Assembly (NCBI GenBank): GCA_910587035.1
Contig: CAJUMQ010000052.1
Span: 1-6,534 of the forward strand
DNA from: an uncultured Desulfovibrio sp.
GTDB taxonomy: Bacteria > Desulfobacterota > Desulfovibrionia > Desulfovibrionales > Desulfovibrionaceae
Reading direction: 5' to 3'
Length of the DNA: 6,534 nt
Made by a program: the position numbers and the translations under genes. The notes beneath the pieces are model-generated. The model did not search any database, was not told where the DNA came from, and saw nothing but the letters and a program-made list of their open reading frames with translations. Shown here piece after piece: positions 1 through 6,519 of this stretch; position 1 is the stretch's first letter; each line of letters starts with the position of its first letter.

Positions 1-111
1 GGAAATTTGTGGAATTTCGATATCAGATGGCATGGGCAGCATGGCAGACTCCAGTTGTTTGTAAGCTGCCATAATTATCGGCAGAAAAAGACCTTACAAA
101 AGGCCTTTTGA
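1..111 (+). other. Left-edge segment, possible 3' end of a gene entering the window
   Basis: All three plus frames are open from the left edge: one ends at TGA 109-111, one at TAA 62-64 and one at TAA 72-74. Any of them could be the tail of a truncated gene convergent with the operon to the right. Codon third positions do not separate them and no family is recognisable in 20-36 residues. The TAA at 72-74 lies just before the hairpin at 90-105, which would suit a gene end, but this is inference. The stretch could equally be plain intergenic DNA. Confidence 0.2.
85..109 (-). terminator. Intrinsic terminator of the minus-strand operon
   Basis: Read on the minus strand, GGCCTT (105-100), a TTGT loop (99-96) and AAGGTC (95-90) form a six-pair stem with one G-U pair, followed at once by five T (89-85). 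An A tract precedes the stem (109-106), so the helix can extend by A-T pairs. This is the classic A-tract, stem, T-tract layout, about 105 bases past the stop codon of the glycerate kinase gene. On the plus strand the same stem has an A-C mismatch but is also followed by TTTT, so weak bidirectional action is possible. Confidence 0.65.
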
Positions 112-130
112 TTTCAAAAAGAGCCTGTAC

Positions 131-143
131 GCCGCAAGGCGGC
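131..143 (-). repeat. Short GC hairpin upstream of the terminator
   Basis: GCCGC (131-135) and GCGGC (139-143) are perfect inverted repeats around a three-base loop. On the minus strand a run of T (CTCTTTTT, 123-116) follows about eight bases later, too far for a standard intrinsic terminator. It may be an RNA-stabilising 3' hairpin or an accessory termination signal of the operon ending at 215. Confidence 0.35.
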
Positions 144-214
144 ATCAAATGCGGAAATTTTATTGTGGGTAGAGCAACCGTGGATAAGGTGAGGTCTGCC
201 CCCAATGCAAAAAA

Positions 215-1552
215 TTATCGAGGGCAGGCCCCCATGCAGACAATAACCACAGCCAGGTCCATGACATTTGTAAGGGTTGGCCCTGTGCGGAATATATCCC
301 CGGATTTTATTAGCGCAGCGTTGGCATTATGCCGCTTGAGAGACACAAAGGCATTGTCCCTGCCGCCAAGTTTAATCAGGGAATCCGGCACGGCATAGCC
401 GCCTGCGGCATCAGTGGGCCCATCATTGCCATCTGTGCTGGCAAACAGGGCATAAATGCCAGGTGCGCCATCCAGACGCAAGGCAGCGGCCAATGCCATT
501 TCCTGATTTCTGCCGCCAGGCGGAGGATTGTCTGGCAGGGTGACAGTGGTCTCGCCTCCGGCAAGCAGGCAAAATGGCCTGGCGGCGGCAGTGGATTGCA
601 AAGCCATTGCCTGGCCGCAAATGGCATCGGCTGCCTTTATGGCCTCCCCCTGCATGGGGGCAGGCACAATCATCGGCTCAAAACCCATATCCTTCGCTTT
701 TGCCGCGCATGCGGCAATGGCCTGGGCATTTGTGGCCACAAGGACGTTTTGCACTGATTGGAAAAAAACGGCATCCGGCTTTGGGGTTTCCCCCACCTGG
801 CCCGCAAGGCCTCCCCTGATGACTTTGAGAACTGTCGGCGGCAATTTGTTTTCAAGCTGGTATTTTTCAATTATTGCCATGCAATCCGCATATGTTGTGG
901 TATCCGGCGCTGTTGGCCCAGAGGCAATGGTTCCGATATCGTCGCCAATGACATCCGATACAATAAGGGTCAGAACCTTTGCGCCATTGGCTGCCTGGGC
1001 CAGTCTGCCGCCGCCAAAAGTGGAAAGATGCTTGCGCAGGGCATTGATTTCGGCAATATCCGCTCCGGAACCAAGCAAAAGAGCCGTTGTCTTTTGCAGA
1101 TCGGCCAATGTGAGTCCCTGGGCTGGTCTTGTGGTAAGGGCGCTTGCGCCGCCAGTGAGCAGGCAGATGAGCAAATCATCCGGGCCAAGTTCTCCAGCAA
1201 GTTCAAGAATTTTCCCGGCAGCCTCAACACCGGCCTCATCCGGTACAGGATGGGATGCGGAACCTGCGGCAATCAGGTCAAGCGGCAGTTCATGGCCCTT
1301 TTTCGCCACAACAAAGCCCTTGTCAATGCGGTTGCCCAGGAGATTTTCGATGGCCTTTGCCATTGGGGCCACGCCCTTGCCGGCTCCCACCACATATACA
1401 CGGCCACTGTCAAGGTTGTATGTTCCAGCCCCACAGGCCAGGATGCTGGTGCCGCTATCAAATGAAACATGAGACATCAAGGCCTGATCAGGCGCCACGG
1501 CCTTAACACCGGCAAGAAAGGTTTCCTTAAGAGATTCCTTGATTTCATTCAT
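215..1552 (-). CDS. gckA: Glycerate 2-kinase, MOFRL family
   Basis: A 445-residue protein of the GckA/TtuD/MOFRL class, which phosphorylates D-glycerate with ATP to 2-phosphoglycerate in the cytoplasm; some homologues were named hydroxypyruvate reductase. The N-terminal DUF4147 domain carries VVGAGKG (54-60), LLTGGASAL (131-139), the NALRKHLSTFGGGRLA segment (170-185) and SDVIGDDIGTIASGPT (199-214). The C-terminal MOFRL domain shows AGGETTVTLP (331-340), PPGGRNQEMALA (344-355), STDGNDGPTDAAGG (372-385) and TGPTLTNVMDL (423-433). Length and motifs are those of a complete enzyme. The start ATG overlaps the stop of the preceding gene by eight bases (ATGAATGA), so translation is probably coupled; the upstream GGGATGAAG is a weak ribosome site spaced rather far away. 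It is the last gene of the operon. The symbol follows bacterial usage; family assignment is firm, the physiological substrate is inferred. Confidence 0.93.
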   Translation of the reverse strand: MNEIKESLKETFLAGVKAVAPDQALMSHVSFDSGTSILACGAGTYNLDSGRVYVVGAGKGVAPMAKAIENLLGNRIDKGFVVAKKGHELPLDLIAAGSASHPVPDEAGVEAAGKILELAGELGPDDLLICLLTGGASALTTRPAQGLTLADLQKTTALLLGSGADIAEINALRKHLSTFGGGRLAQAANGAKVLTLIVSDVIGDDIGTIASGPTAPDTTTYADCMAIIEKYQLENKLPPTVLKVIRGGLAGQVGETPKPDAVFFQSVQNVLVATNAQAIAACAAKAKDMGFEPMIVPAPMQGEAIKAADAICGQAMALQSTAAARPFCLLAGGETTVTLPDNPPPGGRNQEMALAAALRLDGAPGIYALFASTDGNDGPTDAAGGYAVPDSLIKLGGRDNAFVSLKRHNANAALIKSGDIFRTGPTLTNVMDLAVVIVCMGACPR

Positions 1553-2858
1553 GTTTTTTGTTCTTCATCCCTTTATGGGCAGACTTTTTGTGGATAGCGG
1601 ATTTTGGCGCAGACGGCATGGAGGCTGGTTCTATGAATATGGCGCCACTTTTGGCATCCCTGGCTGGATTGTCCGGAATTCTGGCATTCACAAGACAGCC
1701 GCCCGGGCAGTTTTGGGAGTTTTTCAGTATGACAAGGCCTGTTTTTGCGCAGCCATATCTGGCCTTGCATTTTTGATCCGGTAAATCAAAGGCTTGCGAA
1801 ATAATGCGAGTCTGCAGGCGGGCATTGTCGCCTGGGCCGGGGGTTTCTCTTGCCAGCAGCAAAAATGACAGGGACAGGGAGGTTTTGCGCAATCCAGCTG
1901 CAAGGGACAGCCTTTCCAGCCATTGCGGCGCATGGCTTGCTGAGTAGGTGAAATGGCACCAGGGATGGTTGCGCTTTCCCGTATCCGGGAAATCCAGTGG
2001 ACAGGACCTGGCATGTGTACAGGGCTCAAGGGGGGCAAAGCCATACTCCAGAGCGGACTGGCGCAGATTCATTATTGTATTGCCGCCCAGGCGCGTACCC
2101 GGTTCCACAAAAAGCAGGTTATGGAATGATTCGCAACCAGCCAAAATACGTTCCATTTGCGGGAGTGATGAAGCTTCGCTCTCGTTCTCCGCATCTGCAT
2201 AACGCTGTTTTTTCCTGCACTGAGCGACCTCATTGAGTGCATTGGCGCAAGTCATGAGCCATGGATTTGAATTGTCCGTCTGGCAATGCCTGGCAACCCC
2301 TGTAAAAATTGATCCTTGCATGGTTTTGACCTGCCAGCAGGATTCCCCCAGAACATCAGCCAGGGCGGCAAACAGTTCCTGGCCAAGAGCCAGGGGGTGT
2401 TTGTGTGCATCCACTGCCAAAACAGTTACTGGTAGTCTGCGCCAGGCAGGGCGCGCCAGCCACAGGGCAATGGGCAAAGTTAGGGGGCCTGAGGCAATAT
2501 CCAGCAGCAGTGGAGAATGCCTGCCCTCAATATGGGGAGGCTGGAGGCTCAGGCCAGAGAACAGCCGGCAGAGGCGCAGAATGTTCCACGGCAAAAAATA
2601 GTACAGATATGCGCTGACAAAGCGTGGCGTATTCCAGTAGGGGTGGCGCAGTTCCGATCTATTGCTTGTGAGAATTTCTGAAAGATCCCTTATATCACGC
2701 GGCAGGGATTTTTTGTGGGCTGCGTTCAGCGGCCGCACAGTGGCAAGAGCGGTATGGAGCATGTGCAAATCGCGCTCAATGCCAGGCGCCAGGCCAGGGA
2801 ACAGACAGCCTGATGGCTGCCATGCAAATTCGGGAGAATTGAAGGAGTCAGCTGGCAT
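1545..2858 (-). CDS. Rsm22-family methyltransferase-like protein (small-ribosomal-subunit associated)
   Basis: A 437-residue protein matching the Rsm22 family (mitochondrial Rsm22/METTL17 and bacterial homologues), thought to act in small ribosomal subunit assembly. The region LLLDIASGPLTLPIALWL (117-134) is the expected SAM-binding motif I, although the usual third glycine is Leu126; an acidic strand end follows at VDAHKHPL (149-156). Family hallmarks follow: FVEPGTRLGGNTIMNLRQ (250-267), then the cysteine segment C280-x5-C286-PL and WCHF with C301. In METTL17-type members such cysteines bind a [4Fe-4S] cluster; C370 in YGCAKTGL fits the fourth ligand (inference). C384 and C388 are extra. 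The C terminus ends in a lysine-rich tail (about 417-437), plausible for RNA contact. It overlaps the ASKHA gene upstream by 11 bases and the kinase gene downstream by 8. Family call is good; whether it methylates anything is unknown. Confidence 0.83.
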   Translation of the reverse strand: MPADSFNSPEFAWQPSGCLFPGLAPGIERDLHMLHTALATVRPLNAAHKKSLPRDIRDLSEILTSNRSELRHPYWNTPRFVSAYLYYFLPWNILRLCRLFSGLSLQPPHIEGRHSPLLLDIASGPLTLPIALWLARPAWRRLPVTVLAVDAHKHPLALGQELFAALADVLGESCWQVKTMQGSIFTGVARHCQTDNSNPWLMTCANALNEVAQCRKKQRYADAENESEASSLPQMERILAGCESFHNLLFVEPGTRLGGNTIMNLRQSALEYGFAPLEPCTHARSCPLDFPDTGKRNHPWCHFTYSASHAPQWLERLSLAAGLRKTSLSLSFLLLARETPGPGDNARLQTRIISQAFDLPDQKCKARYGCAKTGLVILKNSQNCPGGCLVNARIPDNPARDAKSGAIFIEPASMPSAPKSAIHKKSAHKGMKNKKHE

Positions 2859-4437
2859 TCCAATCCCATGTCATGGCTGAAAGGTAGGTGTTTAAAAATT
2901 GCGGATCATTCGCAAGCTGCAAAATGGTTGCGCTTGCGCGCATTTTTAAAAGAATACGCATTTTTTGGGGCAGATGCGCAAGCAGGGTGGCGCCAGCAAG
3001 GGAGGTGTTGCCGCAAGGCCTGGTGCGCGCAGCGAGAACTGGAGGGATAAATCCCAGTGTAGCAAGATCCGCGCTGGCTGTATGTTCGCCCAGAGCTCCG
3101 GCAATGCAGACTCTTGCCAGCCTGGCCGGTCCAAGTCCGGATGTTTGCATGAGCATGCGCAGGGCTGTTGCAAAGGCGGCCTTTACCTTGAGCAGAATTT
3201 CCACATCATTTGCTGTGAGGCGCATGCCCAGGGGCAGGTTTAGAACCGGCATATCTCCCATTGCGCCCAGATTTGCGGCAATGGCGGTAGCCATGGGCAA
3301 TCTGGCATTATCGCAAAAATGTCCATGGCGATCCATGATGCCCATGCGCAGAAGCAGGGCCAGCAGGGAAATATAGCCCGTGGCACTGATGCCGGCTGCA
3401 GTGTCCGTGCCGCAACCACGTGTTTTAAGGCCTTTGGGATCGCTCGTGAAGGCAGTGATCACATTTTCAGATGCTGGCTGGCCGCAAAGAGGGCCTATGC
3501 CTTCCAGCGCAGGGCCAAGCGGCACGCTGGCCATAAACAGACGCAGATTTTCATCCACAATGGCCAGTTCGGCATTGGTGCCCAGATCCGCAAGCAAAAA
3601 GGGGCGAGGGGTGCGAGCATGCAGGAGGGCCAGGATGCCAGCACTGATGTCGCCACCAATAAATGGCGAAAAAAGGGGTGGGAAGACAAACCTTGCGGCA
3701 TCGCGTCTTATGATTTCCCCACCTTCATAAGACAGTGACCAGGGCGAACTTGCCAGGCCGGAAACATCCTTGCGCAAAAATATTTCTGTCATGGCGCTGT
3801 TCGCTGCCACACAGGTTGAGGTAACCGCAAAGCCCGCCTGGGCAAGAGTGGTCAGAATGGCTTTTATGCCATCCCAAACAAGGGAAGATAGCTGTGCCAG
3901 TCCATCCTGGGTAAGGGCATGGGCAATCCGGGCCACCAAATCCGCCCCCACCGCGCCCTGTGGGTTGGGCATGCTGCCGCAAGCCGCAACAGCACCAGAG
4001 CCTGTTACCGCCTGCCATTGGATCGAAGTCGTGCCAAGATCAATGCCAAGAAAAGCAGACCTTGATCCGGTTGCTGCCGGGTCAAGGTGCAAATTGTGAA
4101 AAAATTCAGGCTGGGGTGGCAGTTCAATGTTTATGCTGGCGTCTGGGCCAGTGGCTTTGTGGCAGCATGAAAGCCGCCAGCCCTCTTCAAGGTCGGCAGC
4201 TGAAAAAAATTCCCTGTCGGCTGCGGTGGGCGCTGGCGCCCAATTCATAAAGCGCATACGGCAGCGTCCGCAGCGGCCCAGACCGCCGCAGAGGGAAATT
4301 GGCGGGATTTTTCCAGAAAGCCAGATGGCTTCGGAAAGTTTGCTCCCTGCTTTCGCCAGCACATCAACCGGATCAGATTGTCCGGCAATGTGCAGGCGAA
4401 TGGTAATGTCCCTGGTTTTATTTCCAGAGATTGCCAT
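2848..4437 (-). CDS. Ferredoxin-ASKHA ATPase, RACo-like activator of corrinoid proteins
   Basis: A 529-residue protein. An N-terminal [2Fe-2S] ferredoxin domain (about 10-108) has C50-x5-C56-x2-C59 and a fourth ligand in LSCC (C91, with an adjacent C92). The C-terminal ASKHA-type domain (DUF4445) has the phosphate loop GIDLGTTSIQW (131-141), NPQGAVGADLVARI (158-171), GGDISAG (261-267), a second phosphate motif LLADLGTNAEL (281-291) and an adenosine-side motif CIAGALGEH (444-452). Characterised relatives (RACo, RamA-type) use ATP and low-potential electrons to return Co(II) corrinoid proteins to Co(I). It is shorter than the roughly 600-650 residues usual for RACo, because only about 20 residues join the ferredoxin to the ASKHA core. 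Its ATG lies inside the 3' end of the upstream exported-protein gene (20-base overlap), with only a weak ribosome site, suggesting translational coupling. No corrinoid partner is encoded nearby, so the client protein is unknown. Confidence 0.88.
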   Translation of the reverse strand: MAISGNKTRDITIRLHIAGQSDPVDVLAKAGSKLSEAIWLSGKIPPISLCGGLGRCGRCRMRFMNWAPAPTAADREFFSAADLEEGWRLSCCHKATGPDASINIELPPQPEFFHNLHLDPAATGSRSAFLGIDLGTTSIQWQAVTGSGAVAACGSMPNPQGAVGADLVARIAHALTQDGLAQLSSLVWDGIKAILTTLAQAGFAVTSTCVAANSAMTEIFLRKDVSGLASSPWSLSYEGGEIIRRDAARFVFPPLFSPFIGGDISAGILALLHARTPRPFLLADLGTNAELAIVDENLRLFMASVPLGPALEGIGPLCGQPASENVITAFTSDPKGLKTRGCGTDTAAGISATGYISLLALLLRMGIMDRHGHFCDNARLPMATAIAANLGAMGDMPVLNLPLGMRLTANDVEILLKVKAAFATALRMLMQTSGLGPARLARVCIAGALGEHTASADLATLGFIPPVLAARTRPCGNTSLAGATLLAHLPQKMRILLKMRASATILQLANDPQFLNTYLSAMTWDWNAS

Positions 4438-4900
4438 ATTTGGCCGCTATGCCATCAGTACGCTCCACCAGCTTGTCCACGAGTGTATCCAGATCATCGG
4501 CATTGACAGTGCCAACTTCGCGCGCCAGCAGATAGCCAAGATAGCCTTTGCCGTGGCTGAAAACCCAGCAAACCCCATAAACAGAGCCAACACTTGGGCG
4601 GCTCGGAAATTCAGGGGCCGTATTCAGCAAAAGACGCAACTCCGGGTTGTCCTTTTCCTCATCGGTATTGAGACGAAACAGGCTGGACTGGTTGAATCGC
4701 TCTTTGAGGCGAGTTGAAAGCCTGGCCCCAAGGCTGTCCGTGCCATCCACCGAGACACTGACAACGGTTGTTCGGTCAGGGGATGGCCCGGGAGCATCCT
4801 GCACCGGCTTGCCAGGCTGGGGATTTTGAGGGGTGGCTGCCATGGCCGAGCCACAAATTGCAAGGGAAAGAATTAAAAGCGCCGCAAACACTGATTTCAT
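4418..4900 (-). CDS. Small exported protein of unknown function
   Basis: I do not recognise the family. The preferred start is the ATG at 4900, giving 160 residues, because AGGAGA (4912-4907) sits six bases upstream; an ATG eight codons earlier (4924) lacks such a site and would put charged residues before the signal. Residues 1-21 are a signal peptide: Lys2, a hydrophobic core AALLILSLAI, and an A-M-A site giving probable cleavage after Ala21. A Pro/Gln-rich linker follows (about 22-43). The mature part alternates strand and helix: a strand TTVVSVSVDG (44-53), an amphipathic helix with LGARLSTRLKERF (57-69), strands near 88-93 and 105-128, and a final helix (135-155). This vaguely recalls small periplasmic alpha/beta domains (inference). 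One Cys (C111) remains in the mature chain. First gene of the operon, directly behind a good promoter; it overlaps the next gene by 20 bases. Confidence 0.8.
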   Translation of the reverse strand: MKSVFAALLILSLAICGSAMAATPQNPQPGKPVQDAPGPSPDRTTVVSVSVDGTDSLGARLSTRLKERFNQSSLFRLNTDEEKDNPELRLLLNTAPEFPSRPSVGSVYGVCWVFSHGKGYLGYLLAREVGTVNADDLDTLVDKLVERTDGIAAKYGNLWK

Positions 4901-4906
4901 GCTGAT

Positions 4907-4912
4907 TCTCCT
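4907..4912 (-). promoter_or_regulatory. Ribosome binding site deciding the exported-protein start
   Basis: On the minus strand AGGAGA lies six bases before the ATG at 4900 and fits the 16S anti-Shine-Dalgarno well. It argues for the shorter, signal-peptide-first reading over the ATG at 4924. Confidence 0.8.
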
Positions 4913-4937
4913 GTATTGTCGCAAGGGATGCCAGCCG

Positions 4938-4956
4938 GGTATTATTCACTAATACT
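4938..4956. repeat. Small dyad in the divergent intergenic region
   Basis: GTATTA (4939-4944), five bases, TAATAC (4950-4955) is a perfect six-base inverted repeat. It overlaps the -10 box of one candidate mgtE promoter (4940-4945) and lies just downstream of the predicted start of the minus operon, a position where a repressor could affect both directions. It could also be chance, given its AT-rich composition. Confidence 0.35.
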
Positions 4957-4958
4957 CA

Positions 4959-4987
4959 TTGCCCGCATGGCTGTTTTTTCATAGAAT
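4959..4987 (+). promoter_or_regulatory. mgtE: Candidate mgtE promoter, overlapping the divergent operon promoter
   Basis: Plus strand: TTGCCC (4959-4964), 17-base spacer, TAGAAT (4982-4987). A start near 4994 would give a leader of about 43 bases before the ATG at 5037 and would exclude the longer reading from 4959. A second candidate lies upstream, TTGTCG (4916-4921), 18 bases, TATTAT (4940-4945). The two cannot be ranked by eye. Confidence 0.4.
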
Positions 4988-5006
4988 GCTCATGGCCGCC
5001 AGTCAA
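4978..5006 (-). promoter_or_regulatory. Sigma70-type promoter of the four-gene operon
   Basis: Minus strand: TTGACT (5006-5001), a 17-base spacer, then TATGAA (4983-4978). Both boxes are near consensus and spacing is optimal. Transcription would begin around 4971, leaving a leader of about 70 bases before the ATG at 4900. It is the best match in the intergenic region, but it is predicted by eye only. Confidence 0.6.
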
Positions 5007-5022
5007 GGTGCGGCGCAATCGC

Positions 5023-5028
5023 AAAGGA
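5023..5028 (+). promoter_or_regulatory. mgtE: Ribosome binding site deciding the mgtE start
   Basis: AAAGGA stands eight bases before the ATG at 5037. The in-frame ATG at 4959, 26 codons earlier, has no comparable site and would add residues not expected in MgtE. Confidence 0.65.
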
Positions 5029-5036
5029 TACAGCAT

Positions 5037-6398
5037 ATGTCAGCGCGCCGCAATGATTCTCATCACGAAGACATGGAGACCGGGGCAGACCGCCAGACTG
5101 ATAGACTGGATTTTGCCGCGCATCTCAATTCCGAATCCCTCCACCCAGCTGATATTGCCGATCACCTTGAGCATTTAAGCCCAGAGAAGCGGGTCAGCGC
5201 AGTAAACTCCATGTCCAAGGAGGATGCGGCTGAAACTATTGCCGAGCTCGAGGAGAACATCGCCGCCGAGGTTCTCGAAAATCTGGACATTGACAAGGCT
5301 GCCGAAATCATAGCCGAAATGGATCGGGATGACGCGGCGGACGTTCTGGATGAGTTGGACGACGAGCATCGGGATGTGCTTCTTGAAAAGCTGACCCAGG
5401 AGGATTCCGAAGAACTCAGGCATCTTCTGCGTTTTGATCCGGATTCCGCAGCTGGTGTCATGAACAGCGAGCTGATCCTGCTTGATCAGAACATGACCAT
5501 TGATGAAGCCATAACCCATATAAGGCGCGAGATGGAGGAGGAAAAGGAGAGCCCTTATTACGGCTATGTTGTGGATTCGCACGATATTCTCATCGGCGTG
5601 CTCTCTCTGCGCGATCTCATGCTTGCAAGACCTGGAGTGAAAGTTGGCGCCATAGCGGCTGGCCAGAATGTTGTCAGCGTAACTTTTGATACAGAAAAGG
5701 GCGAAGTCGCCAATCTCCTCTCCCATTACAATTACCTGGCCATGCCTGTGGTTGACTATGAGGGTCACATACTTGGCGTCGTGACCTATGATGACATCAT
5801 GGATATCATCCATGAAGAGGCCAGCGCTGACATGCTTGGCATGGTCGGCGCGGACCCGGAGGAAAGCTGCGATACACCCTGGCTGGAAAGCGTTCGCAAG
5901 CGTCTCCCCTGGCTGGTGGTCAATCTGCTCAATTCCGCCTTTTCCGCCTCTGTTGTGTACATGTTTGAGGGCACCATTGCTCAAATGGCAGTGCTTGCGG
6001 TGTTGATGCCCATGGTCGCCAATCAGGCCGGCAATACCGGGCAACAGGCTCTGGCCGTGATGATCCGCCAGCTCTCCCGCGATATCTTTGATCAGAAAAA
6101 GGCGTGGCTTGCTGTGTTGCGCGAGGCCAGGATTGGCCTTGTGACCGGTCTGGTCATGGCAGTGCTGTCCTTTCTTGGCTCCTGGTGGTTCACCGGCAAT
6201 TATATGGTTGGAGTGGTCATGGGGGGCGCCATATTGTGCGACATGTTTCTCGGGGCCGTGGCTGGTGGCTCCATCCCCCTTGTGTTTCGCTATCTGGGGC
6301 GCGATCCCGCCCAGGCATCAAGCATTTTTTTGACAACAATTACTGATGGCGCCGGTTTTTTCATATTTTTGGGGCTTGCATCCTTTTTCCTGTTCTGA
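5037..6398 (+). CDS. mgtE: Magnesium transporter MgtE
   Basis: A 453-residue inner-membrane Mg2+ channel, close to the roughly 450 residues usual for the family. Order of domains: a hydrophilic N-terminal stretch; the acidic, alpha-helical MgtE N domain (about 35-130, starting SLHPADIADHLEHL); two CBS domains (about 140-200 and 201-262, with YVVDSHDILIGVLSLRDL and PVVDYEGHILGVVTYDDIMD); a plug/linker helix; and five predicted membrane segments from about 290 to 453. The signature PMVANQAGNTGQQAL (325-339) and the pore aspartate D437 in TDGAGFFIFLGLA are present; that Asp corresponds to the Mg2+-binding pore residue of the Thermus enzyme. In the family, the N and CBS domains bind Mg2+ and close the channel when cytosolic Mg2+ is high. 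The start at 5037 is chosen for its ribosome site; a longer reading from 4959 is possible but unlikely. Divergent from the neighbouring operon, monocistronic within the window. Confidence 0.95.
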   Translation: MSARRNDSHHEDMETGADRQTDRLDFAAHLNSESLHPADIADHLEHLSPEKRVSAVNSMSKEDAAETIAELEENIAAEVLENLDIDKAAEIIAEMDRDDAADVLDELDDEHRDVLLEKLTQEDSEELRHLLRFDPDSAAGVMNSELILLDQNMTIDEAITHIRREMEEEKESPYYGYVVDSHDILIGVLSLRDLMLARPGVKVGAIAAGQNVVSVTFDTEKGEVANLLSHYNYLAMPVVDYEGHILGVVTYDDIMDIIHEEASADMLGMVGADPEESCDTPWLESVRKRLPWLVVNLLNSAFSASVVYMFEGTIAQMAVLAVLMPMVANQAGNTGQQALAVMIRQLSRDIFDQKKAWLAVLREARIGLVTGLVMAVLSFLGSWWFTGNYMVGVVMGGAILCDMFLGAVAGGSIPLVFRYLGRDPAQASSIFLTTITDGAGFFIFLGLASFFLF

Positions 6399-6411
6399 AA
6401 AGTCCGTATCT

Positions 6412-6467
6412 TGCCCATGCGCGGATTGCATGTCTGGCGCACCTGCAGGAAGACGCAGATATGGGCA
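6412..6467 (+). other. Possible folded 3' region of the mgtE transcript
   Basis: TGCCCAT (6412-6418) pairs with ATGGGCA (6461-6467). Within the enclosed 42 bases GCGC (6419-6422) can pair with GCGC (6437-6440), and CTGC (6443-6446) with GCAG (6455-6458), so a three-way junction can be drawn. No clean T tract follows (only TTTT at 6476-6479), so it is not a convincing intrinsic terminator. It may be an mRNA end structure or chance pairing. Confidence 0.25.
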
Positions 6468-6491
6468 GTGCGCAATTTTCCTAGTGAGATG

Positions 6492-6519
6492 TCATGTTTT
6501 TACTGTCGTAAAAACATGA
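6492..6519. repeat. 12-base perfect inverted repeat, operator-like
   Basis: TCATGTTTTTAC (6492-6503) and GTAAAAACATGA (6508-6519) are exact reverse complements around a four-base TGTC centre. GAT (6488-6490) and ATC (6522-6524) extend the symmetry after short mismatches. The arms are AT-rich and no T tract follows on either strand, which argues against a terminator and for a dimeric-regulator binding site, probably controlling a gene beyond the right edge. The regulator is not identifiable from the site. Confidence 0.55.

Noticed and set aside
528..1472. A 314-codon plus-strand open frame opposite the glycerate kinase gene
   Set aside because: The protein is low-complexity (Ala, Ser, Pro-rich) with no recognisable domain, and the opposite strand encodes an unmistakable complete enzyme. 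It is an antisense shadow.
4850..4855. Lipoprotein signal in the exported protein (LAIC at residues 13-16)
   Set aside because: The residue before Cys is Ile, where a lipobox needs a small residue (Gly, Ala or Ser), and a good A-M-A signal peptidase I site follows.
4959..5036. N-terminal extension of MgtE by 26 residues
   Set aside because: No ribosome site precedes the ATG at 4959, a promoter candidate covers the stretch, and AAAGGA stands properly before the ATG at 5037.
4901..5036. Mg2+ riboswitch (M-box) upstream of mgtE
   Set aside because: Only 136 bases separate the divergent genes and the plausible leader is about 43-85 bases, too short for an M-box aptamer plus expression platform; no matching fold was seen.
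5175..6044. A 289-codon minus-strand open frame opposite mgtE
   Set aside because: It is rich in His and Ile, has no family features, and lies entirely within the well-supported mgtE gene.
6492..6519. Right-edge inverted repeat as the mgtE terminator
   Set aside because: The stem is AT-rich and neither strand has a T tract after it.
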